Shown here in pieces: positions 1 through 8,328 of a stretch of DNA of 51,081 nucleotides. The translations under genes and the position numbers were made by a program. The notes beneath the pieces are model-generated. The model saw nothing but the letters and a program-made list of their open reading frames with translations, was not told the DNA's origin and searched no databases. Location: contig NZ_BCTY01000026.1 in assembly GCF_001591005.1 (NCBI RefSeq), positions 1 through 51,081 on the forward strand, written 5' to 3'. Position 1 is the stretch's first letter. Each line of letters starts with the position of its first letter. Source of the DNA: Sphingomonas sanguinis NBRC 13937 (GTDB lineage Bacteria; Pseudomonadota; Alphaproteobacteria; Sphingomonadales; Sphingomonadaceae).

Positions 1-747
1 AGAAAGTTCGACGAGAGCCGCTTGGTAGGAGATCGGTTCGATGGTGACAAAGTCGAGTACACGGCCGCCGACGGAATCCATCAACGCGTCGACATAGTTC
101 CGTGCCTCAGCGCGCAGATCCGCATCCCGACGATACCAGAGGTCGACCTCTAGTCTGATGAGGCGTCCGGGCGTTTCGCGCAGGAGCCGATCGACGTATT
201 CCTTTGTCCTTGGATCGACGCGGTCCTTAGGTGACCACGGACGAATATCGTTCAGGTAGCCAAAGAGGTTCCACCATGCGGCTCCATCCTGAGCGGGACG
301 GCTCCTATCAGCCTTGAATTGATGCCATAGGGAGAGAACTTTCTGCAGCCCGGCCATACTTGGCATGGTTACATAGAGAGGCGTGTCTACTTCGGCTTCG
401 CCTTCATCGTCTTCGTCAGATTCTACCTCGTCTTCGTCGTCCAACGGGGCGTAGTCCTCACCCAGCCATTCGAGTCCAGCCGCGTTAGCCGCTCGTACGA
501 AGTTTTGGACTGGACCAATAACCTCAAACACGAGCGCGCGATCGGGCGTTACTTCATCCGCAGACGTAGTAGCTGTTGTATCGCCAAGAATCTTCGCGAC
601 GGTACCAGCAATACGGTCGAAAGTGGCCCCAAGGCGTTCAGCCTGTGTCTCTGAGGAGATCCTCCGAGGAAACCTCGCTCGTCGGCCCGGTATTCTCTGA
701 CGTTGGACGGGCTCGCGTCCGATTCTTACGATTGGTTCCCGCGCCAA
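1..747 (-). CDS. IetS-like subtilase (S8) partner protein, N-terminal part only
   Basis: This open frame of 249 codons runs off the left edge of the window, so the C-terminal part is missing. I set the start at a TTG at 745-747, with a GGGGGGA ribosome binding site about 9 bases upstream. The frame has no suitable ATG and would overlap the ATPase gene by 110 bases. The visible part has a very basic N-terminus (about residues 1-40, many Arg), an acidic Asp/Glu patch (about 103-121) and a segment with Leu-Glu-Val-Asp-Leu-Trp near residue 199. That segment resembles the pre-catalytic region of S8 peptidases paired with AAA+ ATPases. In IetAS systems the subtilase is the toxic or effector half. 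The Asp/His/Ser catalytic residues are not in the window, so the protease call depends on the pairing and on N-terminal resemblance. Confidence 0.6.
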   Translation of the reverse strand, partial: MAREPIVRIGREPVQRQRIPGRRARFPRRISSETQAERLGATFDRIAGTVAKILGDTTATTSADEVTPDRALVFEVIGPVQNFVRAANAAGLEWLGEDYAPLDDEDEVESDEDDEGEAEVDTPLYVTMPSMAGLQKVLSLWHQFKADRSRPAQDGAAWWNLFGYLNDIRPWSPKDRVDPRTKEYVDRLLRETPGRLIRLEVDLWYRRDADLRAEARNYVDALMDSVGGRVLDFVTIEPISYQAALVELS

Positions 748-1732
748 CTTGTGTCGTCCCCCCGACTTTGCGGCGACGCTCCCATTGCATCACCGCTTCT
801 TTGAAGGCGTCGACGGACGTCTTCGAGCCTTTGGATAGGACGTGCTTGCGACGAGCGTCCAGAACAACCGTCTCCACTTCCGAGAAGGTTTCTCCTCGAA
901 ACATTCTCGTAAAGTCGGCTGCACTGATGCCGATTTCGCCGAACGTGTCATGAACTCGTATATACCAGTCACGGAGTTCCGCATCGCCCGGCTTTGGAAG
1001 CTCAATTCGTACCTCGAAACGGCGCCAGACGGCGCGGTCTAGAAGCTCCGGATGATTGGTTGCGCAAACCACTACACAGTGCGACGGAAGGGCATCCATG
1101 TGTAGAAGAAGCGAGCTCACTACACGTTTGATTTCACCGGTTTCGTGGGCGTCTGAACGCTCTTTCCCGACGCTGTCGAACTCGTCGAAAAAGAGGACGC
1201 AGGGCGTCCGCTGCACGTATTCGACAATCTGTGCCAAACGTCCTGCCGTCTCGCCGAGATAGCTACCGACAAGACCATCGTAGCGAACGGTCAGGAAGGG
1301 CAAGGCCAGCTCCTTCGCCAGAGCGCCGGCAAGACTGGTTTTGCCAGTGCCAGGCGGTCCAACAAGCATCACGGTATGGCGAGGTTCGAGCGAGTGCGAT
1401 CGAAGAAGGGCAGCCTCCGAAATCTCCGCCACGAGATCCATGACCTCATGTCGGACGGCTTTCGGCAGAATGAGGTCCTTGGCCCGACGTTTGGGGGTTG
1501 TTTCCCAAAGCAGGGATTGAAGGTTATCAGGGAGCATCGGCGAAAAGCTGATGGGTGATGAGGAGGCCGTTGGGTGAGGGAAGCCGACAGGTTCGTCGCG
1601 ATTCGACCGCGAGCGGTGCTTCTGTTGGCGATGCGCTTCGTGGATCAACGCTGTGAACGTATCGCGTAGAGCCCCGGTGTCGGGAGCCCCGCCAGCAGGT
1701 CGCAGCCTCCGCACAGACTGTTCGTTCTTCAT
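638..1732 (-). CDS. ietA: AAA+ ATPase, IetA-like
   Basis: A 364-residue AAA+ ATPase. It has Walker A GPPGTGKT (about residues 125-132), Walker B VLFFDEFD (about 179-186), a sensor-1 Asn in CATNHP and paired Arg residues in AVWRRFE that fit an arginine finger. The N-terminal 60 residues are low complexity and polar. The ATG at 1732 is preferred because AGGA lies 9 bases upstream; the ATG at 1741 directly abuts that AGGA. The downstream gene on the same strand overlaps its last 110 bases. In the known IetAS pair (Agrobacterium plasmid stability, later reported as an anti-phage system) an ATPase of this type precedes a subtilase and acts as its controller or antitoxin. GC content is lower than in the core genes. 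A general ClpX/FtsH-like AAA protein is less likely, as there is no protease domain or zinc finger. Confidence 0.75.
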   Translation of the reverse strand: MKNEQSVRRLRPAGGAPDTGALRDTFTALIHEAHRQQKHRSRSNRDEPVGFPHPTASSSPISFSPMLPDNLQSLLWETTPKRRAKDLILPKAVRHEVMDLVAEISEAALLRSHSLEPRHTVMLVGPPGTGKTSLAGALAKELALPFLTVRYDGLVGSYLGETAGRLAQIVEYVQRTPCVLFFDEFDSVGKERSDAHETGEIKRVVSSLLLHMDALPSHCVVVCATNHPELLDRAVWRRFEVRIELPKPGDAELRDWYIRVHDTFGEIGISAADFTRMFRGETFSEVETVVLDARRKHVLSKGSKTSVDAFKEAVMQWERRRKVGGTTQVGAGTNRKNRTRARPTSENTGPTSEVSSEDLLRDTG

Positions 1733-1741
1733 CGCTTTCAT

Positions 1742-2237
1742 TCCTGAAGTTCAGCCTAAGCGTTTCGCACCGCTGCCCTTCGACCATCTTCGCCTGGCGC
1801 GCATCTAACGTGGACGATCCGCTTTGCGCCTGCAAGTAGGCAAAAGGCCCTATGAAGGTGGCGTCGACGTTGATCGTCTACGCCTCCCGGATTTCCCGCA
1901 TCGCGCTGTCCAAGCTAGTAACTCCGTCAAAGCGAAAGGACGCCTAGGCCATTTCCAAACCTAGATCCAACGTCGCGATCATTGAGACGCCAAACGCTGG
2001 AGTCGGCAGATAGGAAACACGCAAAAGCGCTCTCTTAAACCCCTCCAGGACGAATGCGGCACGGCGGTGTCCTAGGTCTGGAAGCGCGGCGACGTAGGAG
2101 TTAACCCATCGACATCGCCCGTGCAGAGCGGTTCGGTTCGCAGCTGTGGTGAGGCGTGCAGCCTTGTTGATCGGAAGTTGCACCGTAAGCAAAATTTGGT
2201 GCAACCTTCTGGCGCACGATCACAATGTAGGAAAAAA
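1742..2237. other. gene-poor strip between island gene and tRNA-Phe
   Basis: No convincing gene is seen in about 500 bases. The short frames on both strands have no ribosome binding site, no recognisable domain and no core-like codon use. The strip lies downstream of the tRNA-Phe 3' end and upstream of the ATPase gene. It probably holds the ATPase promoter and the junction of the accessory DNA. I looked for an integrase or transposase remnant and found none. Confidence 0.5.
2177..2205. repeat. inverted repeat (8-bp stem) downstream of tRNA-Phe
   Basis: GTTGCACC and GGTGCAAC form a perfect 8-base inverted repeat around a 13-base AT-rich loop, 33 bases past the tRNA 3' end. It could be a transcript-end hairpin or part of an attachment/recombination site. 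There is no T-run directly after the stem. Confidence 0.4.
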
Positions 2238-2313
2238 TGGTGCCCAAGGGCGGGATCGAACCACCGACACTGCGATTTTCAGTCGCATGCTCTACCAACT
2301 GAGCTACTTGGGC
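2238..2313 (-). tRNA. tRNA-Phe (GAA)
   Basis: A 76-base cloverleaf with a GCCCAAG/CTTGGGC acceptor stem, D arm with AGTTGGTA loop, anticodon stem TGCGA/TCGCA around loop CTGAAAA (anticodon GAA), TTCGATC T-loop and an encoded CCA. A run of T follows the CCA in the transcribed direction. It sits 31 bases after yacG on the same strand, so it may be co-transcribed with the infA-maf-yacG genes. Its 3' end borders the lower-GC accessory DNA. Confidence 0.97.
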
Positions 2314-2344
2314 CCACACCGCGATTGCGATTGGAGGCGTGCCT

Positions 2345-2512
2345 TTAGGGGTGGTTTTGCCCCGTGTCCAGCCCTTCTTCGTCACTTTCCTTGACCGGAA
2401 TGCGATAACCTTCGCCCAGCCATTGCAGCAGGTCGCGATCCTTGCACCCGCGCGAGCAGAAGGGGGCGTGTTCGGCGGCGGTCGGCTTGTCGCAGATCGG
2501 GCAGGGGGTCAT
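2345..2512 (-). CDS. yacG: DNA gyrase inhibitor YacG (zinc-binding)
   Basis: A 55-residue protein with the YacG zinc knuckle: CPIC at residues 4-7 and CSRGC at 19-23 (four Cys), followed by LLQWLGEGYRIP, the typical family tail. YacG binds the C-terminal region of GyrB and inhibits gyrase in E. coli. The start ATG overlaps the stop codon of the upstream RNase E/G-like gene (ATGA at 2509-2512), so the two are translationally coupled. Length and motif match the family well. Confidence 0.92.
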   Translation of the reverse strand: MTPCPICDKPTAAEHAPFCSRGCKDRDLLQWLGEGYRIPVKESDEEGLDTGQNHP

Positions 2513-3459
2513 GCGCGTTCCAATTGCAGGGGGCGGCCGGTGCGGCGGGCGATGGCGTCGCGCCAGTCCGGATTCGCCATCAATCGATCATAAAGGGTGC
2601 CGGAGAGCCGATGCACGGCGGCGGGACCCGGCGGTTCGCGCTCCCATTGGCGTAGCAGCGCGCGGGCGCGGGCACCGATGGGGTCGATGCCGAGCCGCTC
2701 AGGGATCGAGGCACGCGGGCGCGGGCGGACGATCTGGAGAAAGCCGAAGCCGTTCACCGCCGTCCGCTCGAATGGGAGCGGGAGGGCGGCATCCAGAGCC
2801 TCGGCCACCGCCTGGCGAGGCCCCTTGCCCTCCAGCGTGGGGAAGTCGATGCCGATCGACCCGCCGATGCCGTGGCGCACGATGCTTTCCGCCACCGTTC
2901 GGGCGGCGGCGATCGACAGCGGTTCGTGCGGGAGCGAGCCATCAACGTCGAACAGCGTCATCGCCGGGGTGGGCGTCATGCGCAGCACGCCCGCGCCGAA
3001 CCCGATCTCGCCCGTGACGGCTTCGTCGAGCAGTTCGGACCAGCCCGCCGCTTCGAGGTCGTCGGGTTGATGGGACAGCAATTCGCGGACGGGAATATCC
3101 ATTGCGGCGATTCGCGCGCGCAGATCGGGGCCCGGCCCAGGTACGGCGTCCTCGGGTGCGACCACCGCCTTGGGCAGTTTCGAGCGGCCGCGCTCGGGGA
3201 TGGCCTCGCGGGTAACGAGGACGGTCAGCGCCGATCCTTGCGTCATCCCCTTGGGCACCGGCGCCAGCAGCACGTCGCCGCCGCTCGCCAGCGTCACCCG
3301 CCCCTGCCGACCGGGGAGCAGTTCGACCAGCCGCCCCGCCGCCACCGTGCCGACGGTCAGCGTGGCCGTCAGCTCGATCGCGGCCTGGACGATGCGGCCA
3401 TCCTCGACCAGCGCGGCGCGCGCCTCGCCGATTCCGGCCTCATAGAGCCATTCAGACAA
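2509..3459 (-). CDS. short RNase E/G-like protein
   Basis: A 316-residue protein related to the catalytic half of RNase E/G. Two metal-site-like motifs are visible: TLFDVDGS and GIDFPTLEGKGPR, matching the positions of the two catalytic Asp residues in RNase E. It is clearly shorter than RNase G (nearly 490 residues in E. coli) and lacks the CPxC zinc-link and the C-terminal scaffold. The start is a TTG overlapping the end of maf by 8 bases, and the end overlaps yacG (ATGA). Its role is probably RNA processing, but activity without the zinc link cannot be assumed. The maf-RNase-yacG order supports the call. Confidence 0.8.
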   Translation of the reverse strand: MSEWLYEAGIGEARAALVEDGRIVQAAIELTATLTVGTVAAGRLVELLPGRQGRVTLASGGDVLLAPVPKGMTQGSALTVLVTREAIPERGRSKLPKAVVAPEDAVPGPGPDLRARIAAMDIPVRELLSHQPDDLEAAGWSELLDEAVTGEIGFGAGVLRMTPTPAMTLFDVDGSLPHEPLSIAAARTVAESIVRHGIGGSIGIDFPTLEGKGPRQAVAEALDAALPLPFERTAVNGFGFLQIVRPRPRASIPERLGIDPIGARARALLRQWEREPPGPAAVHRLSGTLYDRLMANPDWRDAIARRTGRPLQLERA

Positions 3460-4039
3460 GCGGGAGCCCGGCGGCCTTCAGCAGCGCGCGCGTCTCGAAC
3501 AGCGGCAGGCCGATGACACCCGAATGCGACCCCTGTAGGAAGCGGACGAACGCCTCGGCACGGCCCTGGATGGCATAGCCGCCAGCCTTGCCCAGCCCCT
3601 CGCCGCAAGCGATGTAGGCGTCGATTTCGTCGTCGGAGAGCGGCTTGAACGCCACGATCGTGTCGGCCAGCCGGGTGCGTGCCTTGCCGGTCGCGTCGAT
3701 GACGCAGACGGCGGACAGCGCATGGTGCCGCCGCCCGGACATCAGGCGCAGCAGCTTGCGCTGGACTTCCTCGGTCTCGGCGGGGGGCAGGATGCGGCGA
3801 CCGAGTGCGATGGTGGTGTCGCCCGCGACGACCACCTCACCTTCGGCACGGTCAACCGCGTGCGCCTTTTCCACCGCCAGCCGCAGCGCGTAAACACGGG
3901 GCAGCTCGGCGGGGCGGGGCGCTTCATCGATATCGGGCGAGGCCGTGCGGTCGGGCACGACTCCCAGCCGCGCCAGCAGATCGCGGCGGCGCGGGGAAGA
4001 GGATGCAAGGACGAGCGGCATGGGAGGCCGGTCGCTCAC
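3452..4039 (-). CDS. maf: Maf-family nucleotide pyrophosphatase
   Basis: A 195-residue Maf/HAM1-fold protein. It opens with [16 protein letters not shown], the nucleotide-binding signature, and later has VVAGDTTI, the metal and base site. Maf proteins hydrolyse canonical or modified nucleoside triphosphates (dTTP/UTP or m7GTP, depending on subgroup) to monophosphates; the subgroup cannot be settled by eye. The start is a GTG overlapping the infA stop (GTGA at 4036-4039). An internal ATG at 4021 is the alternative start. Confidence 0.93.
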
Positions 4040-4254
4040 TTGAAGCGGTAGGTGATCCGGCCCTTGGTAAGGTCGTACGGCGTCAGCTCGACGAGCACTT
4101 CGTCGCCGACCAGCACGCGGATGCGGTTCTTGCGCATCTTGCCCGCCGTATGCCCCAGGATCTCGTGATCATTCTCGAGCTGGACGCGGAACATCGCATT
4201 GGGGAGCAGTTCCACCACGCGGCCGCGCATCTCGAGCAGTTCTTCCTTGGCCAA
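4036..4254 (-). CDS. infA: translation initiation factor IF-1
   Basis: A 72-residue S1/OB-fold protein with the classic [21 protein letters not shown] opening and a [13 protein letters not shown] end, exactly the usual IF-1 length. The start codon is TTG at 4252-4254, with GAGG about 7 bases upstream. The frame could extend upstream to an ATG at 4377, but that would add 41 residues foreign to IF-1. IF-1 sits in the A site of the 30S subunit during initiation. It heads the infA-maf-RNase-yacG operon. Confidence 0.96.
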
Positions 4255-4379
4255 AAAATACCTCGGTTCGTCTTGTTTTAGGGTATGTCGAAGAGGCGCC
4301 GCCATAGCCGCAAAGCCGCCAAAAGGAAAGGCGTGGCCGTTCAACCCAGGATATGGGGATGGAACACGGTTTTGCAATC

Positions 4380-4397
4380 CTCCCCGCGTGCGGGGAG
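4380..4397 (-). other. GC-rich hairpin after the S9 peptidase gene
   Basis: CTCCCCGC and GCGGGGAG form a perfect 8-bp stem with a 2-base spacer, five bases past the stop codon of the upstream S9 peptidase gene. No T-run follows on the minus strand, so it may protect the 3' end rather than act as an intrinsic terminator. Confidence 0.4.
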
Positions 4398-4402
4398 AAT
4401 CG

Positions 4403-6379
4403 TCAGGCGGGGTTATGTTTGGCCAGGAACGCGGCCATCGCCTTCAGGAATTCCAGCCGGTCCTCGGCGCGGGTGAAATGGTGGTCGGCCAGCGGCTGCT
4501 CGATATAATTCACCTGCTTGCCCGCCGCCTTCAGCGCGGACACCATCATCCGCGACTGGTTGACCGGCACACGCTTGTCCTCCTTGCCGTGCACGATCAG
4601 CAGCGGGATCGCCATGTCGGCCGCGCCGAAGCGGGGCGAGACGGCGTGATAGTCGGGTGCCTGTTTCTGCAGCCAGTCGGCGCGCGTCTTGCCGAACAGG
4701 AATCGCGAATCGTAGCGTTTCATCGCCTGAAGATCGGACACCCCCGCATAGGACACGGCGCAACGATAGAGCGCGCTGTTGCGCTGGGCCGCGCGCATCG
4801 CGGCATAGCCGCCATAGGAGGCCCCGACCATGCAGGCGCGTTTGGGATCGGCGATGCCTTCCTTCGTCAGATAGGCGACTGCGTCGTCCAGATCGTCCTG
4901 CATCTTCAGGCCCCATTCGCCCTGCCCCTTCTTGGCGAAGGCGGTGCCATAGCCCGAGGAACCCCGATAATTCGGCTGGATCACCGCATAGCCCAACTCG
5001 GCCAGATACTGGCTCCACCAGTCCCAGCTTTCGGAATCGCGGGCGAAGGGGCCGCCATGTGGCATGACGATCAGCGGCAGGTTCTTGGTCCCGCGTCCGC
5101 GCGGCATGGTCAGGATCGCCTCGATCGAGGTGCCGTCGCGGGCGGGATAGCGCAGGGTACGGACGGGCGACAGCCGCTGACCCTTCAACTGGGGATTGGC
5201 CCAGGACAGGAACTGCATGTTGCCGTAATCGGTATCCCAATAATAGAGCGACCCCGCCGAGGACGGGCTGCTGACCGTCACCAGGAAACGGGTGCGCGCG
5301 GTGTTCCAGGACACGATCTCGGCGCGGCGCGGCGCCACCGACTTGTCGATCGCATCCTGCAATTCCTTGATCCGCGGGTCGGTCCAGGCGTCGTGATAAT
5401 ATTGATCGGTGTAGCGGATCGCCGAAACATCGTCGCCCGTCGCAGTCTTGATGATGCCGTCGATGTCATAACCGGTGACGGTGCTGAGCTTGCGGCCCAG
5501 CTTTAGGTCGGGCAGCGAAACTTCATACAGTGCGTCATATCCGTCGCTGTCATCGATCGCCAGCGCGGTGCCGTTGGGACGAAAGACGCTGGGCACCAGC
5601 ACCGATTCGTCCTTCCGGCCATCGGCCCGTGCGATGGTGCGGAAGGGCTCGGCGTTGGACTGGCGATAAAGGATGCTCTTCTGACGGGTGTCGTCGCTGT
5701 AGCGCACGCCCATGCGCAATTGGCCCTGGCCGTCGGCATACCAGTCCCACACATCGGTCTGCCCGCTCGCAATCCGCTTGACCCGCCCGGTCGAGACATC
5801 CGCTTCATAGACGGAGGGGTAGACGTCCGACATGGAATAGATGCCGGTCTGCTTGGCGAACAGCAGGCGCGGAGTGCCGTCATGTGCGGTCCACAACACC
5901 TCGTCGGCGCGGAAGCCCGAATTGTCCCAATCGATCTTCACCGTCTTCTGCATGTCGGCGCGGACACCGATCAGGCGGGTGACATAATATTCCTCACCCT
6001 GGATCACGTCCTGGCTGCCCAGTCCAACGACCAGCCATTCGTCATTGACCCAGCGCCACCAGTTGACGTCGACCTTGTCGCTCAGCGCCGCCAGCGCGGT
6101 CTTGCCATGGCCTTTGATCAGCGGGACGACCATCAGATATTGCTTGCCGTTCAGCGCCCGCTTGCCCGCGATGCGGGTGCCATCAGGCGACAGGGCAGGT
6201 CCCTCGAATTCGGGCAGCGCGGCAAAGGCTTCGACCGGCAGGGGGCCCGTCTCGGTTGGACTGGCCGGGGTTGGGGTCGGTGGGGCGGGCGGTGTCTGGC
6301 CCGCATTCTGCGTCATGCCCGTCAGCGCCATCAACGCGAGCGCCGCCACCGACGCGCCCAGCTTCCTTACCCCACGCAT
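4403..6379 (-). CDS. exported S9 family (prolyl oligopeptidase type) peptidase
   Basis: About 658 residues: an N-terminal signal peptide (Arg/Lys, then [13 protein letters not shown]), a Pro/Thr-rich linker, a beta-propeller-like middle and a C-terminal alpha/beta hydrolase domain. The catalytic triad is visible: Ser521 in GASYGGY, Asp601 in HGKEDKRVP, and His633/634 in DHHF. Proteins like this (acylaminoacyl peptidase/DPP type) cleave short peptides in the periplasm of sphingomonads. I chose the ATG at 6379 because it places the signal peptide right; ATGs at 6394 or 6424 are possible. It lies 83 bases after thiL and could be read from the same transcript. Confidence 0.88.
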   Translation of the reverse strand: MRGVRKLGASVAALALMALTGMTQNAGQTPPAPPTPTPASPTETGPLPVEAFAALPEFEGPALSPDGTRIAGKRALNGKQYLMVVPLIKGHGKTALAALSDKVDVNWWRWVNDEWLVVGLGSQDVIQGEEYYVTRLIGVRADMQKTVKIDWDNSGFRADEVLWTAHDGTPRLLFAKQTGIYSMSDVYPSVYEADVSTGRVKRIASGQTDVWDWYADGQGQLRMGVRYSDDTRQKSILYRQSNAEPFRTIARADGRKDESVLVPSVFRPNGTALAIDDSDGYDALYEVSLPDLKLGRKLSTVTGYDIDGIIKTATGDDVSAIRYTDQYYHDAWTDPRIKELQDAIDKSVAPRRAEIVSWNTARTRFLVTVSSPSSAGSLYYWDTDYGNMQFLSWANPQLKGQRLSPVRTLRYPARDGTSIEAILTMPRGRGTKNLPLIVMPHGGPFARDSESWDWWSQYLAELGYAVIQPNYRGSSGYGTAFAKKGQGEWGLKMQDDLDDAVAYLTKEGIADPKRACMVGASYGGYAAMRAAQRNSALYRCAVSYAGVSDLQAMKRYDSRFLFGKTRADWLQKQAPDYHAVSPRFGAADMAIPLLIVHGKEDKRVPVNQSRMMVSALKAAGKQVNYIEQPLADHHFTRAEDRLEFLKAMAAFLAKHNPA

Positions 6380-6461
6380 TCCCGACCCCCCCATGTCGGC
6401 ACCACTCCCCAGGGGCCGAACCAATCCAGATTAACAGCGTAACCAAGGGAAGAAAGGGGAT

Positions 6462-7367
6462 TCAGCGTTCGGGGGCGTGCTCATAGCCCCAGCGGGGCGG
6501 CGGCGGGATCGGTTTCCCCGAGTCGATCAGGATCAGACCGCCGCCAGGCCCGAAGCTGCCGACACACGTGGCGGCGACCGGCGGCGCGATACCGGCGGGC
6601 AAGGCAAAGAGCAGCTCGTAATCGTCCCCGGCGGTCGCGGCGGCCAGTCGTGCTGCCCGGTCGGTGCCGCCGAATGCCCGCGCCGCTTCCGACAGCGGGA
6701 CCCGATCGAGCGCGACCGTCACCGCCAGTCCGCTCGCCCGCGCCATTCGGTGGGCGTCGATCAGCAGCCCGTCGGATACGTCCATCATCGCATGGACGAT
6801 GGGCCCCAGCGCGCGGCCCTCACTCAGTCGCGGAAAGGGGCGGCGATAGGCATCGCGCAGCGCGACCGGGCCATGGCCTGCCTGCGCAATCGCCAGGCCC
6901 AGGCCGGCATCGCCGATGGTGCCGGTGACCCACAAGGCGTCGCCGTCTTGCGCACCATCCCGCGAGGGGGCGGCGGCGTCGCGGCCGAAGGCGGTCAGCG
7001 TCAGGGTGCGGGGGCCGCGCTTCGACACCGTATCGCCGCCGATCAGCCGCGTGTCGAAGCAAGTCAATACCGTCCCCAGCCCGTCCAGAAAGGCGCGGTC
7101 CCAGGTGGAGTCGCCCAGCGGATAGTTGAGCAGTACCCCTTCGACCAGCGCCCCCTTGGCGGCCAGGTCGGACAGGTTGGTGGCGACCAGCTTCCACGCG
7201 ATATCGGCGGGCGGGTCGTCGGGCAGGAAATGCACGCCTTCGACCAGCGTGTCGGTGGTGACGACCAGCGGCCCGGCGTCGATCACCGCGCTGTCGTCGA
7301 CCAGTCCGCGCGCACCGGGATGCAGCGGCATCCGGCGCAACGCGGCGATGAACTCCGCCTCGGTCAT
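6462..7367 (-). CDS. thiL: thiamine-monophosphate kinase
   Basis: A 301-residue ThiL, which phosphorylates thiamine monophosphate to the active cofactor thiamine diphosphate. Family marks are LVDDSAVI near the N-terminus, TTDTLVEGVHFLPD, NLSDLAAKGA, GGDTV, DVSDGL and GDDYELLFALP. The start is the ATG at 7367 (MTEAEFI). An upstream in-frame extension of 50 residues overlaps nusB and is not ThiL-like. It is 16 bases after the nusB stop. nusB-thiL is a common pair. Confidence 0.95.
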   Translation of the reverse strand: MTEAEFIAALRRMPLHPGARGLVDDSAVIDAGPLVVTTDTLVEGVHFLPDDPPADIAWKLVATNLSDLAAKGALVEGVLLNYPLGDSTWDRAFLDGLGTVLTCFDTRLIGGDTVSKRGPRTLTLTAFGRDAAAPSRDGAQDGDALWVTGTIGDAGLGLAIAQAGHGPVALRDAYRRPFPRLSEGRALGPIVHAMMDVSDGLLIDAHRMARASGLAVTVALDRVPLSEAARAFGGTDRAARLAAATAGDDYELLFALPAGIAPPVAATCVGSFGPGGGLILIDSGKPIPPPPRWGYEHAPER

Positions 7368-7383
7368 CGGGGCGGGTGAGGGA

Positions 7384-7839
7384 TCAGGCCCGCGCGACCT
7401 TGGCGATCGCGTCGAGCAGGCCGTTGACGAAGCCCGATTCGCGCTTCTCGTAAAAGGCGTGGGCGACATCGACATATTCGCTGATGACTGCGCCGACCGG
7501 CACGTCATGGCGCGCAATCAATTCATAGGTGCCCGCGCGCAGGATCGCCTTCATCGGCCGGTCGAGCCGGTTCAGCGTCCAGCCCGAGGCCAACTTGCCC
7601 TCGATCATCACATCGATCTCGCCCAGCCGCGCATGGACGCCCTTGACGATGTCGTCGAAGAAATCGGTGTCGGCATCGGCATATTCCACGTCTTCGATGG
7701 TCGCGCCGATGCGGTGATTGTGGAATTCGTGGAGCAGCGCCGCCAACGGGGTCTGTTCCATGTCATGCTGATAGAGCGCCTGGACGGCGGCGAGACGCGC
7801 GGCGGCGCGCGCCTGGGTACGGGCTGGAGGACGAGTCAT
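7384..7839 (-). CDS. nusB: transcription antitermination factor NusB
   Basis: A 151-residue all-helical NusB. It opens with ARAAARLAAVQALYQHDM, the Arg-rich RNA-binding helix typical of NusB. It ends with DVPVGAVISEYVDVAHAFYEKRESGFVNGLLDAI-type residues, where the YVDVAHAF-FVNGLLD signature is diagnostic. NusB with S10 binds boxA RNA during rRNA antitermination. It is followed by thiL and preceded by the AAC(6')-like gene after about 60 bases, all on the same strand. Confidence 0.95.
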   Translation of the reverse strand: MTRPPARTQARAAARLAAVQALYQHDMEQTPLAALLHEFHNHRIGATIEDVEYADADTDFFDDIVKGVHARLGEIDVMIEGKLASGWTLNRLDRPMKAILRAGTYELIARHDVPVGAVISEYVDVAHAFYEKRESGFVNGLLDAIAKVARA

Positions 7840-7902
7840 TGGCGGGCCTTTACCGGGCTGTCGTCAATCCGTCACGCATTTTGGGAGAGGGGGCGGGAAC
7901 CC

Positions 7903-8328
7903 TCAAAGCATCCGGCGGAAATAGACCACCCGTTCGGTCTCGACGAAGCCGAGCGCGCGGTGCATCGCATGAGAGCCGATATTGTCGAATTCGGCATCCG
8001 ACGCGAACTCGGTGCACCCCTGCGCCTTGCCCCAGTCGGCCACCGCCGCGACCAGCGCACCGGCCACGCCCCGTCGCCGATGGGCCGGATCGACGCACAG
8101 CCCTTCGAGGAACAGCACCGGTGAGGTGTCGCAGCCATTGACGTAATCGTGCCGGATGGCAGCCTCGGCGAAACCGATCACCCGGGCGTTCTCCAGCGCG
8201 ACGAAGCCGCCGCCCTTGGCCAGCCGTCCGGCAATCTCCGCCGGTTCGCCTGCTTCCTCGCCCCAAAGCATCGCCCGCAGCGCCAGCCATCCTTGCGAAT
8301 GCTCCGGCGCGGCGGGCGTGACGATCAC
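7903..8328 (-). CDS. GNAT acetyltransferase, aminoglycoside AAC(6')-like
   Basis: A 141-residue GNAT-fold acetyltransferase. The acetyl-CoA loop is RRRGVAG, preceded by LEGLCVDPAHR. The C-terminal ASDAEF-SHAMHRALGFVETERVVYF stretch is the signature of the chromosomal AAC(6')-I type that uses the 6'-amino group of aminoglycosides. The start is a GTG overlapping the hisD stop (GTGA at 8325-8328), so it is coupled to histidine biosynthesis. Base composition matches the neighbours, which argues for a resident gene rather than an acquired resistance cassette. The natural substrate is unknown; activity on aminoglycosides is inferred from motif resemblance only. Confidence 0.75.
   Translation of the reverse strand: MIVTPAAPEHSQGWLALRAMLWGEEAGEPAEIAGRLAKGGGFVALENARVIGFAEAAIRHDYVNGCDTSPVLFLEGLCVDPAHRRRGVAGALVAAVADWGKAQGCTEFASDAEFDNIGSHAMHRALGFVETERVVYFRRML

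Noticed and set aside
1742..2237. integrase or transposase remnant beside tRNA-Phe
   Set aside because: Short frames on both strands show no recombinase motifs.
7903..8328. acquired resistance cassette
   Set aside because: Composition matches the host operon, start-stop coupling to hisD, and no attC or transposon ends.
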